From: Zobellia nedashkovskayae
Lineage (GTDB): Bacteria > Bacteroidota > Bacteroidia > Flavobacteriales > Flavobacteriaceae
Direction of reading: 5' to 3'
Assembly: GCF_015330125.1 (NCBI RefSeq)
Contig: NZ_JADDXR010000002.1
Location: 3,112,685-3,176,684, forward strand
Length of the DNA stretch: 64,000 bases
Shown here one piece after another: positions 9,328-16,882 of the stretch. Each line of letters starts with the position of its first letter. The first letter of the stretch is position 1. The position numbers were made by a program, and so were the translations under genes. The notes beneath the pieces were generated by a model. The model saw nothing but the letters and a program-made list of their open reading frames with translations, was not told the origin of the DNA and did no database searches.

Positions 9328-9672
9328 TTACTCAGCGTCTGGAGGTAACACGTTTTCATTCTTAATATTCCCTTCCGGAATTTTATCTAAAAACTCATAC
9401 AGTTCTGTGTTGGCACTAGGACCGTACCCTGTAAGTAGAGTTCCTTTACCACCATCAGCCGTTTCAATAACATAGAGCAAGGACATGTCAGAGGGATTAC
9501 TCATTCCTTCATACCTATGCTCTTTAACAATAGTTATCTCTTTGGGGGTATAATTCGTATCTGTTTTTGTACTCCGTAATTGGTTATTGATAAACCTATA
9601 GGAATCTGTATACCCTAAGTTTTCATAACTTTTAATATAATCCGTCTCGTGTTTTGCATATTGATTATTCAT
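9328..9672 (-). CDS. Small conserved Bacteroidota protein (family often mislabelled 'phosphoribosylpyrophosphate synthetase')
   Basis: A 114-residue cytosolic protein with the pattern GYTDSYRF ... IVKEHRYEGMSNPSDMSLLYVIET ... KGTLLTGYG. It resembles small Bacteroidota proteins carrying the consensus HRFEGMSDPDD. These are sometimes annotated as PRPP synthetase, but nothing here resembles that enzyme. It starts 25 bp after the katE stop on the same strand, so it is probably co-transcribed with catalase and may be stress-related (inference). Confidence 0.72.
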   Translation of the reverse strand: MNNQYAKHETDYIKSYENLGYTDSYRFINNQLRSTKTDTNYTPKEITIVKEHRYEGMSNPSDMSLLYVIETADGGKGTLLTGYGPSANTELYEFLDKIPEGNIKNENVLPPDAE

Positions 9673-9697
9673 AATTTATATCTTTTAAGTATTAATT

Positions 9698-11839
9698 TTA
9701 AGCGGGTATTTTTTCCGCTTTCTCTCTTCTGTTCCAATTACGGTGTTTTGCTATGGCTGCAATAAAATCTTCTGGCGTACCATTAATAAATAGGGCTTCA
9801 TCATTATCAAAATCTTGTATTTCACTTTTATTCAATAGCTCTTTTCCTTCATTGGCAACGGCTATTGCTTTGCAATGTTTATAAGCTTCGTTTACGAACT
9901 TTATAAATTTAGATTGTGATACTAGTGCATCTATGGATTTTTTCCCTCCTGGAATAAATACGGCATCAAAGAGTACGCTTTCTGTGGTCATGATGGCGGC
10001 ATCTACTTTATGTTCCATATTATCGTCACAAATAATAGTGCCTCCATGGGGTGCTACCAATTTAATGACAGCTCCCTTCTTTTCTAGGGCATCGGTCATT
10101 TTCATTACATCGGGCATGTGGAAACCATTAGCCACCAATATCGCAATTTGACGTGTTTCTATAGTGTTGAAATGCATATTTGCTTGACTCAGTTTGGGTG
10201 ACTTCTCCAAATATATTTTTTTCTCTCCCGGTTGTTGCTCTTCCACATTTGCATCTGCACCAATTGCTTGATTAATGGGTTCTTGAACTGATGATGGTAC
10301 TTTTAATCCTATGTTCTTGGCTACCTTATTTGCAAGGTTTTCGTCTATTTGAGCAATGAGGTACAACATTCTTTCTTTAATAGGTTTAATTTCGCATTTA
10401 CCCAGCTCAAAGGAATAAGCATTTATTATATGTTCTTTTTCCCAATCTGAAAGACTCCTGTAAAATAGAGCTGGCTGAGAAAAATGGTCATTAAAACTTT
10501 CGCTTCTCGTTCTTATTTTTTTTGCATCTATACGTTCTTGATATGACTCAAATCCTCCTTCGGCAACGGTGGAAAGATAGGGGCAGCCGCCACCTATGGA
10601 ATTGGGGAAATAAGCAGTTCTTCCTTTTGGGATTTCTGTCTGCATATGCCCGTCTCGTTGGTTGTTTTGAGCTTCTGCAACGGGTCTATTTATTGGTATT
10701 TGATGAAAATTGTGCGATCCAAGGCGGGAAAGCTGTGTATCGCGATAAGAGAACAATCTACCCTGTAATAAAGGATCGTTCGTGAAGTCTATTCCCGGTA
10801 CAATACTACCAGGCATAAAGGCCACTTGCTCCGTTTCTGCAAAGAAATTTTCAGGATTCCGATTCAGAACCATTTTCCCTATTATTTTTACGGGTACCAT
10901 TTCTTCTGGAATAAGCTTAGTGGGATCTAAAAGGTCAAAATCGTATTTATGTTCGTCTTCTTCGGGTACGATTTGTAGACCGAGTTCCCATTCCGGAAAG
11001 TGTCCAGCTTCAATGGCGTTCCATAAATCTCTACGATGAAAATCGGAATCAGCACCACTAATTTTAACTGCTTCATCCCAAGTTACGGAGTGCACTCCTA
11101 ATTTAGGTTTCCAGTGAAACTTTACAAAATGTGCCTTTCCTTCCTTGTTTATAAGACGAAAAGTATGAATCCCAAAACCTTCCATCATACGGAAGCTACG
11201 AGGTATGGCACGGTCGCTCATTACCCAAATATGATTATGTAACGTTTCTGGTGTAAGGGAAACAAAATCATAAAACGTGTCATGGGCCGATGCTGCTTGA
11301 GGTATTTCTTGATGTGGTTCAGGCTTTACCGAATGTATAAGGTCTGGAAATTTCATGGCATCTTGTATGAAGAATATGGGCATGTTGTTACCTACTAAAT
11401 CCCATGTTCCTTCATCGGTATAAAACTTTACGGCAAAACCCCTAACATCTCGTGCCAAATCTGTGGACCCCTTAGATCCTGCAACGGTAGAGAAACGGAC
11501 AAACACAGGAGTTTTACGGGAGGTATCTGTGAATATACCTGCCTTGGAATATTCTTCAATGCTCTCATAAAGCTCAAAATAGCCATGGGCTCCACTTCCC
11601 CGAGCATGAACTATTCGCTCTGGAATACGCTCATGGTCAAAATTGTGTATTTTTTCTCGTAGTAGAAAATCTTCTAACAAAGTGGCGCCACGTTCACCGG
11701 ACTTTAAAGAGTTGTTGGTATCGTTTACTTTGAGTCCTTGTCTTGTAGTTAAGGGCTTTTTCTGATAGTCTACCTCATAATTTTGAAGTTGTTTGTCTTT
11801 GGAGGTAATTTCTTTTTTAGATGTTTTCTTAGATTCCAT
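9698..11839 (-). CDS. katE: Large-subunit catalase (HPII type) with DJ-1/PfpI-like C-terminal domain
   Basis: Decomposes hydrogen peroxide with heme. The catalytic His lies in the VHARGSGAHGYFE segment, near residue 80. The core continues with FSTVAGSKGSTDLARDVRGFAVKF (shortened here to its landmarks FSTVAG and RDVRGFA), and the heme-ligand Tyr is in RLFSYRDTQLSRLG. At 713 aa it has the extra ~150-residue C-terminal flavodoxin/DJ-1-like domain of clade II catalases (IAILVANGFHMPDVMKM ... VFIPGGKKSID). The Lys-rich N-terminus has no signal peptide, so it is cytosolic. It is followed by the small 9328 gene. A DUF2383-like gene lies 98 bp upstream on the same strand. Confidence 0.95.
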   Translation of the reverse strand: MESKKTSKKEITSKDKQLQNYEVDYQKKPLTTRQGLKVNDTNNSLKSGERGATLLEDFLLREKIHNFDHERIPERIVHARGSGAHGYFELYESIEEYSKAGIFTDTSRKTPVFVRFSTVAGSKGSTDLARDVRGFAVKFYTDEGTWDLVGNNMPIFFIQDAMKFPDLIHSVKPEPHQEIPQAASAHDTFYDFVSLTPETLHNHIWVMSDRAIPRSFRMMEGFGIHTFRLINKEGKAHFVKFHWKPKLGVHSVTWDEAVKISGADSDFHRRDLWNAIEAGHFPEWELGLQIVPEEDEHKYDFDLLDPTKLIPEEMVPVKIIGKMVLNRNPENFFAETEQVAFMPGSIVPGIDFTNDPLLQGRLFSYRDTQLSRLGSHNFHQIPINRPVAEAQNNQRDGHMQTEIPKGRTAYFPNSIGGGCPYLSTVAEGGFESYQERIDAKKIRTRSESFNDHFSQPALFYRSLSDWEKEHIINAYSFELGKCEIKPIKERMLYLIAQIDENLANKVAKNIGLKVPSSVQEPINQAIGADANVEEQQPGEKKIYLEKSPKLSQANMHFNTIETRQIAILVANGFHMPDVMKMTDALEKKGAVIKLVAPHGGTIICDDNMEHKVDAAIMTTESVLFDAVFIPGGKKSIDALVSQSKFIKFVNEAYKHCKAIAVANEGKELLNKSEIQDFDNDEALFINGTPEDFIAAIAKHRNWNRREKAEKIPA

Positions 11840-11937
11840 ATAGAGTTCATTTATTAGTAAATAATATTTGGGGAATAATTTTAATAAGATGTAGTTATCT
11901 TTAACAATATACTTGGCAAGAAAGCCATATTTGACCC

Positions 11938-12351
11938 TTAGTTTTCACTAAGCGACCTAATCTGAACAAGAGCTAATAAGCTGGTTTCTATTTTAATAGA
12001 CTGCTCCGTAAGGATTGCAGTAAGCTCATCCGGTAGATTCATTTGCAACATAAATCGGCAAATTTCTAGGGCTTTTCTATCTAATACATCTATGTTCAGG
12101 TTTAAACCAATCTGCATATGTAAATAATCCTTACCATAAAGTTGGTTGTGCCAATTGTACAAATCAGATAATGTTGTTTTCTGATTTTGTTTTAGTGCTA
12201 CATGCCAAACGTTTAAAATAAAATTTGAGCGTTCAATAGCGCATTGTTCCATGAATATTCGCATTAACGGGGCCTTCGTATTAATGGCACCTTCTACGTA
12301 ACGTAATTCACTAATTACAATTACTTTCAGAAGTTGTTCTAAACATTCCAT
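11938..12351 (-). CDS. Divergent DUF2383/ferritin-like four-helix protein
   Basis: The Met at 12351 gives a 137-residue helical protein. The frame extends to 12450, but the extra N-terminus looks like leader sequence. The segment EQCAIERSNFILNVWHVALKQ parallels SIERRNFLVSLKAAV of the DUF2383 protein at 15375, and length and helical pattern agree, so I infer distant homology. A clean match to the family was not obvious. It lies upstream of katE on the same strand. Confidence 0.55.
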   Translation of the reverse strand: MECLEQLLKVIVISELRYVEGAINTKAPLMRIFMEQCAIERSNFILNVWHVALKQNQKTTLSDLYNWHNQLYGKDYLHMQIGLNLNIDVLDRKALEICRFMLQMNLPDELTAILTEQSIKIETSLLALVQIRSLSEN

Positions 12352-12645
12352 AACTATTAATGTATTATTATGATACCTTAAAATTATTGGACTGTTTAAA
12401 AATGTTTTGGCTGTAAAAAAATCTTTATTAGTGCAATTACAAATTTGCATTAAAATAAAACCAGTGATATTTCAAGGTTGCACGAGTCTATTTATTTGCG
12501 TCAATTTTTAGAGGAACTGAGTTATTCTATCCCTACTTGCCTTTATAATTTAGTGGTATTATAGGAGGGATATTAGAAATATTCATTTGATTATCAGGAT
12601 TTAATCTTCCTTCTGCGAAACTTAGTAACTTTAAAATATTTAACT

Positions 12646-13500
12646 ATGTCAGAAACAGCAACAATTGAAAAAGGAAAAGAAAATTTAGATAGACCGGGTC
12701 TTCAGGCCAATATGAAAACTCAGCCAGAAACTATTAAAGCTACCTACAGAGGGAGTAATAAGTTAAAAGGCAAAATAGCGGTGATCACTGGAGGGGATAG
12801 TGGAATAGGACGTGCAGTGGCTGTACACTATGCCAGAGAAGGAGCCAAGGTAGCTATTGTCTATTTAAATGAAACCGAAGATGCAGAAGAAACAAAACGC
12901 ATGGTAGAAAACGAGGGGTCACAATGTCTAAACTTGGCGGGAGATCTTAAAGATTATGATTTTTGTAATCATCTGGTAGAGCAGGTAATGAATACTTATG
13001 GTAGTATAGATATTCTGGTAAATAATGCAGCTACTCAATACACTCAAAAAGACTTTACAGATATTTCTATTGAACAGCTAAAGGAAACTTTTAATACTAA
13101 TATTCTTGCCATGATTTACCTTACCCAACAGGTATTTCCACATTTAAAGGAAGGCTCCAGAATTATAAATACTACATCAATAACAGGTTACAGAGGGCAT
13201 AAGGAGTTAGTAGATTATTCTTCTACTAAAGGGGCAATTACTTCTTTTACACGAGCCTTATCGTCTCAATTGGCACCCAAAAAGATTTTGGTAAACGGTG
13301 TTGCTCCAGGTCCTATATGGACCCCTTTAATTCCTTCAACTATGGATAATATAGAAGATTTTGGAGAAGATACGCCTTTGGGAAGGTGCGGACAACCCTC
13401 TGAAGTTGCACCGGCCTATGTGTATCTAGCATCTGAAGATAGCACCTATATGACAGGGCAAATATTACACATTAACGGTGGTGAAGTAATAGGCGGATAG
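12646..13500 (+). CDS. SDR-family oxidoreductase (general stress protein 39/YghA-like)
   Basis: Classical short-chain dehydrogenase. The nucleotide-binding motif is TGGDSGIGRA (near residue 50), followed by NNAA (near 125), catalytic Ser in NTTSITGYRG and the YSSTK Tyr/Lys pair. The N-terminal extension RPGLQANMKTQPETIKATYRGS is typical of the stress-associated SDR subgroup (B. subtilis YdaD/YhdF, E. coli YghA). The substrate is unknown. It stands with katE and DUF2383 genes, supporting a general-stress role. No signal peptide is present. Confidence 0.9.
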   Translation: MSETATIEKGKENLDRPGLQANMKTQPETIKATYRGSNKLKGKIAVITGGDSGIGRAVAVHYAREGAKVAIVYLNETEDAEETKRMVENEGSQCLNLAGDLKDYDFCNHLVEQVMNTYGSIDILVNNAATQYTQKDFTDISIEQLKETFNTNILAMIYLTQQVFPHLKEGSRIINTTSITGYRGHKELVDYSSTKGAITSFTRALSSQLAPKKILVNGVAPGPIWTPLIPSTMDNIEDFGEDTPLGRCGQPSEVAPAYVYLASEDSTYMTGQILHINGGEVIGG

Positions 13501-13520
13501 CACAGAACGTATTTAGTTTT

Positions 13521-13556
13521 GAAAGGGTGTTCCAAAGTGTTGCGAATGCCCTTTTC
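13521..13556 (+). terminator. Possible weak terminator after the SDR gene
   Basis: AAAGGG (13522-13527) can pair with CCCTTT (13549-13554) around a 21-nt loop, followed by TTCTATTTT. The stem is short and the call tentative. Confidence 0.35.
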
Positions 13557-13672
13557 TATTTTAGATACTAGGGAACACGTACATTTTGCGTTTGTGTTAA
13601 AGTTATTATCGATGTAATCGATCGCAAAAGGGTTCTGCTAGTATTTTAGTATAAATTCTAATATTCAATATC

Positions 13673-14077
13673 ATGAAAACACAAGCATATTTAGCCTTTG
13701 ACGGAAATTGTCAAGAAGCACTGAACTTTTACGCAGATTCGTTAGGCGCAGAAATTAAGAACAGACAAACATACGCAGATAAGAAAATAGATGTACCTGC
13801 ATCTTATCGCAATCGTTTACAACATGCGGAGCTAAAAGGTAAGGGTGTACATTTTATGGCCTATGATGCAGCGCCGGATACACCATTAACAGAAGGCACA
13901 AAAATTCATTTGAGTATAGACCTGAACGATAAGAACGAAGCTAAGGAACTATATGAGAAACTATCTTCAGGAGGTCGTATACACCATGAATTACGGGAAC
14001 GTGAATGGAATGCTCTATTTGGTCGTTTCACAGATCGCTACGGCATCAATTGGATGATTAATTGTGATCTTAATTAA
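13673..14077 (+). CDS. VOC-family protein (PhnB-like)
   Basis: A 134-residue vicinal-oxygen-chelate fold protein of the PhnB/glyoxalase-like group. It opens with TQAYLAFDGNCQEALNFYADSLGAEI and has HAELKGKGVHFMAYDA in the middle. The end is the characteristic WNALFGRFTDRYGINWMINC. PhnB-like proteins have no firmly assigned reaction. The AT-rich 170-bp leader contains two adjacent ATCGAT palindromes (13608-13622). Confidence 0.88.
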   Translation: MKTQAYLAFDGNCQEALNFYADSLGAEIKNRQTYADKKIDVPASYRNRLQHAELKGKGVHFMAYDAAPDTPLTEGTKIHLSIDLNDKNEAKELYEKLSSGGRIHHELREREWNALFGRFTDRYGINWMINCDLN

Positions 14078-14129
14078 GATTTGATATCAATTTAAATTTT
14101 CAACCTGCCATTCTAGAATAAGTGTTAGA

Positions 14130-14675
14130 ATGGGTATTAGTAATTATAGTTTTATGGAAAAGTGGTTCGTATTTTCTTGGGATGCATTATTTGCCATCTG
14201 CCTAACCGCAGTAGGGATTTATATTACGGTAATAGTCATGACGCGCATTTGTGGTAAACGTAGTTTTTCAAAAATGTCCAGTTTTGATTTTGCCATGACA
14301 GTTGCTGTAGGTTCCATTTTGGCTACAACAATTTTGTCTAAAACAGTAAGTCTTGCAGACGGAATTGTTGGCATTGTGGTAGTGTATCTTTTACAAATGG
14401 GAGCTGCCTTGGCTAGAAGAAACGATACAGTTAAAGATTTGATGGATAATAAACCATTATTACTAATGGATGGAGAAACTATTTTGGAAGAAAATTTAAG
14501 AAAGGGTAGAGTGGCAAAATCAGATTTGAGGGCGAAATTACGTGAAGCTAATGTTACTGAATTATCTGAGGTAAAAGCAGTAATTTTTGAAACTACGGGA
14601 GATATTTCAGTTCTACATAAACAGCACGGCCGCCCCATAGAAGACTTTATGTTGGAAGATGTTATGCGTTCATAA
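14130..14675 (+). CDS. DUF421 membrane protein (YetF-like)
   Basis: A 181-residue inner-membrane protein. Two or three hydrophobic helices lie in the first ~90 residues (LFAICLTAVGIYITVIVMTR and VGIVVVYLLQMGAALA). Between them is the DUF421 hallmark GKRSFSKMSSFDFAMTVAVG. The soluble C-terminal domain (PLLLMDGETILEENLRKGRV, then DLRAKLREANV) matches the YetF family. Function is unknown; some YetF-like proteins are linked to sporulation or stress in other bacteria. It sits among stress-type genes. Confidence 0.88.
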   Translation: MGISNYSFMEKWFVFSWDALFAICLTAVGIYITVIVMTRICGKRSFSKMSSFDFAMTVAVGSILATTILSKTVSLADGIVGIVVVYLLQMGAALARRNDTVKDLMDNKPLLLMDGETILEENLRKGRVAKSDLRAKLREANVTELSEVKAVIFETTGDISVLHKQHGRPIEDFMLEDVMRS

Positions 14676-14699
14676 CCCATATAATTTAGGTAAACCATT

Positions 14700-14739
14700 A
14701 AAAAAAGCATTCTGAAATAAAATTCAGGATGCTTTTTTT
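14700..14739 (+). terminator. Rho-independent terminator
   Basis: AAAAAAAGCATTCTGAA pairs with TTCAGGATGCTTTTTTT across a 6-nt loop, with one G-T wobble and a seven-T tail. It lies 25 bp after the DUF421 stop. Confidence 0.85.
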
Positions 14740-15032
14740 GCTATTTATCGAGGTCATTTTTCAACTGAAAAAGTTCAACAACATTCTTACTCCACTTTAT
14801 TTTTGATATCAGATTATAATAATAAACAGAATTCAGAGAGGGCAATGGTCCTTACTTCATAAGGATTGGATTCCATATTGAAAATGTATTCAAACCTAGA
14901 TACCAACTATTCTGTTTAGTGCCATTAGGATTGTAGTTAATCCTTATGAAAGTAAGTGGTATTTAAGTACCCAAAATTGAACTAGTTAGTACCTGTAATA
15001 AAGCAGGTGATGTCTAATTTAAATAAAGCAAC
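14740..15032. other. Intergenic stretch with an interrupted inverted repeat
   Basis: Together with the terminator this forms a 357-bp gap. It holds CTTACTTCATAAGGATT (14851-14867) and, 71 bp later, its near-complement AATCCTTATGAAAGTAAG (14939-14956, one extra A). The two could form a long stem around a ~70-nt loop. It also holds GGTATTTAAGTACC (14958-14971), echoed before the next gene but one. No ORF was recognised. Confidence 0.45.
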
Positions 15033-15254
15033 ATGAACGATTTTAATTATAAGTACACCATTATTTCTAAGATTACACAAGAAACACTTTTTTCTAATAT
15101 TACTGATTTGAGTAAGACGGGAGGTTTAATATATGATGACTTTTTTGATTATATAGCTACGGAAGCCCAAATGAGAAGATTGGGCGAATGCACGCTTCAG
15201 AATGAAGATTATATCTGTATTGTTAAATTGAACAACGTTAAAAGCGTTGCTTAA
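15033..15254 (+). CDS. Small hypothetical protein
   Basis: A 73-residue soluble protein (MNDFNYKYTIISKITQETLF ... ECTLQNEDYICIVKLNNVKSVA) with no recognised family, signal peptide or membrane segment. The start follows an A-rich leader (AATAAAGCAAC). It is upstream of, and co-directional with, the DUF2383 gene. A shared GGYATTTAAGT-type motif upstream of both hints at common control. Confidence 0.5.
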   Translation: MNDFNYKYTIISKITQETLFSNITDLSKTGGLIYDDFFDYIATEAQMRRLGECTLQNEDYICIVKLNNVKSVA

Positions 15255-15374
15255 AGAAGCTAATTGAATAGCGTTCAAATGAATTTTTTTCGAATCAATC
15301 GGAAACAATATTTAGTATTAATTTTAATATATGTCAAACGGTAGGCATTTAAGTTACCGCAAAATAAAAATGAT

Positions 15375-15824
15375 ATGAATAGCGATATAAAAGAGATTGA
15401 AGACAGTATAAATGACATTATACAAAAGAACGAAGACGCCATAAAGGGGTATCAAAAAGCAACGGAAAATGCTACAGAGATTGGGTTAAAGAGTTACTTT
15501 CAAACCAAATCTATTGAACGCAGAAATTTCCTGGTTTCACTTAAAGCAGCGGTCCCAGATTTAAAAACGCGGGATGAAGTAGATGGTAGTGTCACCGGAG
15601 CTATGCACAGAGCATGGATGGACGTTAAGACCTTCTTTGCCGGAGATAATGATGAAGCCATGTTAGAAGAAGCTATACGCGGAGATAACGCTGCTATAGA
15701 GGAATATAATGAAGTATTGGCAGATACACATTTGCCATTAGAGGCGGCTTCTGTAATTAGAAAACAACGCGATTGGTTAATGGATGATTTAAAGACCATT
15801 AAAACGTTAGAAGACGTTAGATAG
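15375..15824 (+). CDS. DUF2383 / PA2169-family four-helix bundle protein
   Basis: A 149-residue ferritin-like helical protein. It has INDIIQKNEDAIKGYQKATE, the KSIERRNFLVSLKAAV segment and the central GSVTGAMHRAWMDVKTFFAG that is diagnostic for the family. It ends with EEAIRGDNAAIEEYNEVL and a repeated helix. Members are usually associated with stress and no reaction is established. A divergent relative lies upstream of katE at 11938. Confidence 0.9.
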   Translation: MNSDIKEIEDSINDIIQKNEDAIKGYQKATENATEIGLKSYFQTKSIERRNFLVSLKAAVPDLKTRDEVDGSVTGAMHRAWMDVKTFFAGDNDEAMLEEAIRGDNAAIEEYNEVLADTHLPLEAASVIRKQRDWLMDDLKTIKTLEDVR

Positions 15825-15842
15825 TAAAATAATAGTGTAATG

Positions 15843-15870
15843 AAAAAGCCCCTGAAAAGGGGCTTTTTTT
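15843..15870. terminator. Rho-independent terminator between convergent genes
   Basis: An 11-bp stem AAAAAGCCCCT/AGGGGCTTTTT has a GAAA loop and a T tail on the plus strand. The A-rich left arm lets it also work for the converging phospholipase gene. Confidence 0.92.
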
Positions 15871-15887
15871 ATGTAAAAAGTCAAAGG

Positions 15888-16736
15888 TTAAAATTGCTTT
15901 CTCTTTCGTTTTAAGATATTAAATTCATTACTTTTTATAACATATCCTAATCTGATCATACTTTTGTATTCTTCGTAATCAATAAGGTTTTCCGCATGCC
16001 CGGCAAACCACTCAATCATAAAATATTGGTTAGAGGGATATTTAAATGGACTATAATGTAACCTAGTTCGTATCATACCTTTGGCATCATTACTTAACCC
16101 CTTTCTGACCTTAACTTCAAATAAAAGCTTGTCTGCAATAATATCGTGTGACAGTTTTATTTCTCCTAAACCTACATAATCAATTAGGTCTGGATTACCA
16201 GATTTATAACCAAAAGGTATCCAGCCTCTAACATGTAGCATAGTCTTGGGGCCTAAAAGTCTAGAGTACTGAGCGCTTATGCGGTTCCAACTCCTAGAAT
16301 AGATACTGTCGCGGCCATTGGATTCATGCTCAAATACTAATGAGCCCCACCCATTTATTCTATCTTCAGAATCATAAAAGGCTTTTTCAACACCTATAGT
16401 TGGATTAAAGTTAATTTCATCAAAAGGATATGAATCTTTATAGATATCCCAGAAAGATTTTTGGCTGTAAGTTAGGAATGCGTATGTATCCCAAGGTAAA
16501 GTGTTACGGCTTATAATTTGTTTAAAGCTAATTTGGTACTTGGCATCGGCAGTAGAACTGTTTATACTTTTATTGGTAGGAACTCCGGTAGCGAAATAAT
16601 TATCGTTGTGAATAGAAAATCTGGGAATTAGTTGCATGGTATCTCGAACTTCTTCTCGTGTTAGCGTCTGCCCGCTTAGGTCCGAAGTTAGAAATTGTAG
16701 CCCTATTAAAATCAATATTGAGATTTTAAATTTCAT
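15888..16736 (-). CDS. pldA: Outer-membrane phospholipase A (OmpLA-like)
   Basis: After a signal peptide (to about LSGQ, residue 23) the sequence alternates as in a beta-barrel. The OmpLA active-site segment is clear: FEHESNGRDS followed by SRSWNR, giving His137 and Ser139 in the H-x-S spacing of the E. coli enzyme. The enzyme hydrolyses phospholipid acyl chains in the outer leaflet of the outer membrane, usually when lipid asymmetry is lost. At 282 aa the length is normal. The gene is monocistronic, facing a terminator. Confidence 0.9.
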   Translation of the reverse strand: MKFKISILILIGLQFLTSDLSGQTLTREEVRDTMQLIPRFSIHNDNYFATGVPTNKSINSSTADAKYQISFKQIISRNTLPWDTYAFLTYSQKSFWDIYKDSYPFDEINFNPTIGVEKAFYDSEDRINGWGSLVFEHESNGRDSIYSRSWNRISAQYSRLLGPKTMLHVRGWIPFGYKSGNPDLIDYVGLGEIKLSHDIIADKLLFEVKVRKGLSNDAKGMIRTRLHYSPFKYPSNQYFMIEWFAGHAENLIDYEEYKSMIRLGYVIKSNEFNILKRKRKQF

Positions 16737-16882
16737 ATAATTGTCTTTATGTTGTAAAAATACAAGCGGTAAAAATAACCTTTCGGAACGGCTATTTTTA
16801 ATGTGATAGGATAAAATTTTAGTGTAATGAAATAAAGTGGGTAGTGCCCCTATATCAGGTAGTTAAAGCCTTACGGAAGAGG

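Noticed and set aside
11914..11927. TGGC-AAGAAA-GCCA inverted repeat upstream of katE
   Set aside because: The arms are only 4 bp, and it lies at the end of the upstream gene. It is too weak to call an operator or terminator.
13608..13622. ATCGAT-GTA-ATCGAT double palindrome before the VOC gene
   Set aside because: Each half is a common 6-bp palindrome. Without a second copy or promoter context it is not evidence of an operator.
14219..14710. 163-codon minus-strand open frame
   Set aside because: It lies fully antisense to the well-supported DUF421 gene and runs into its terminator.
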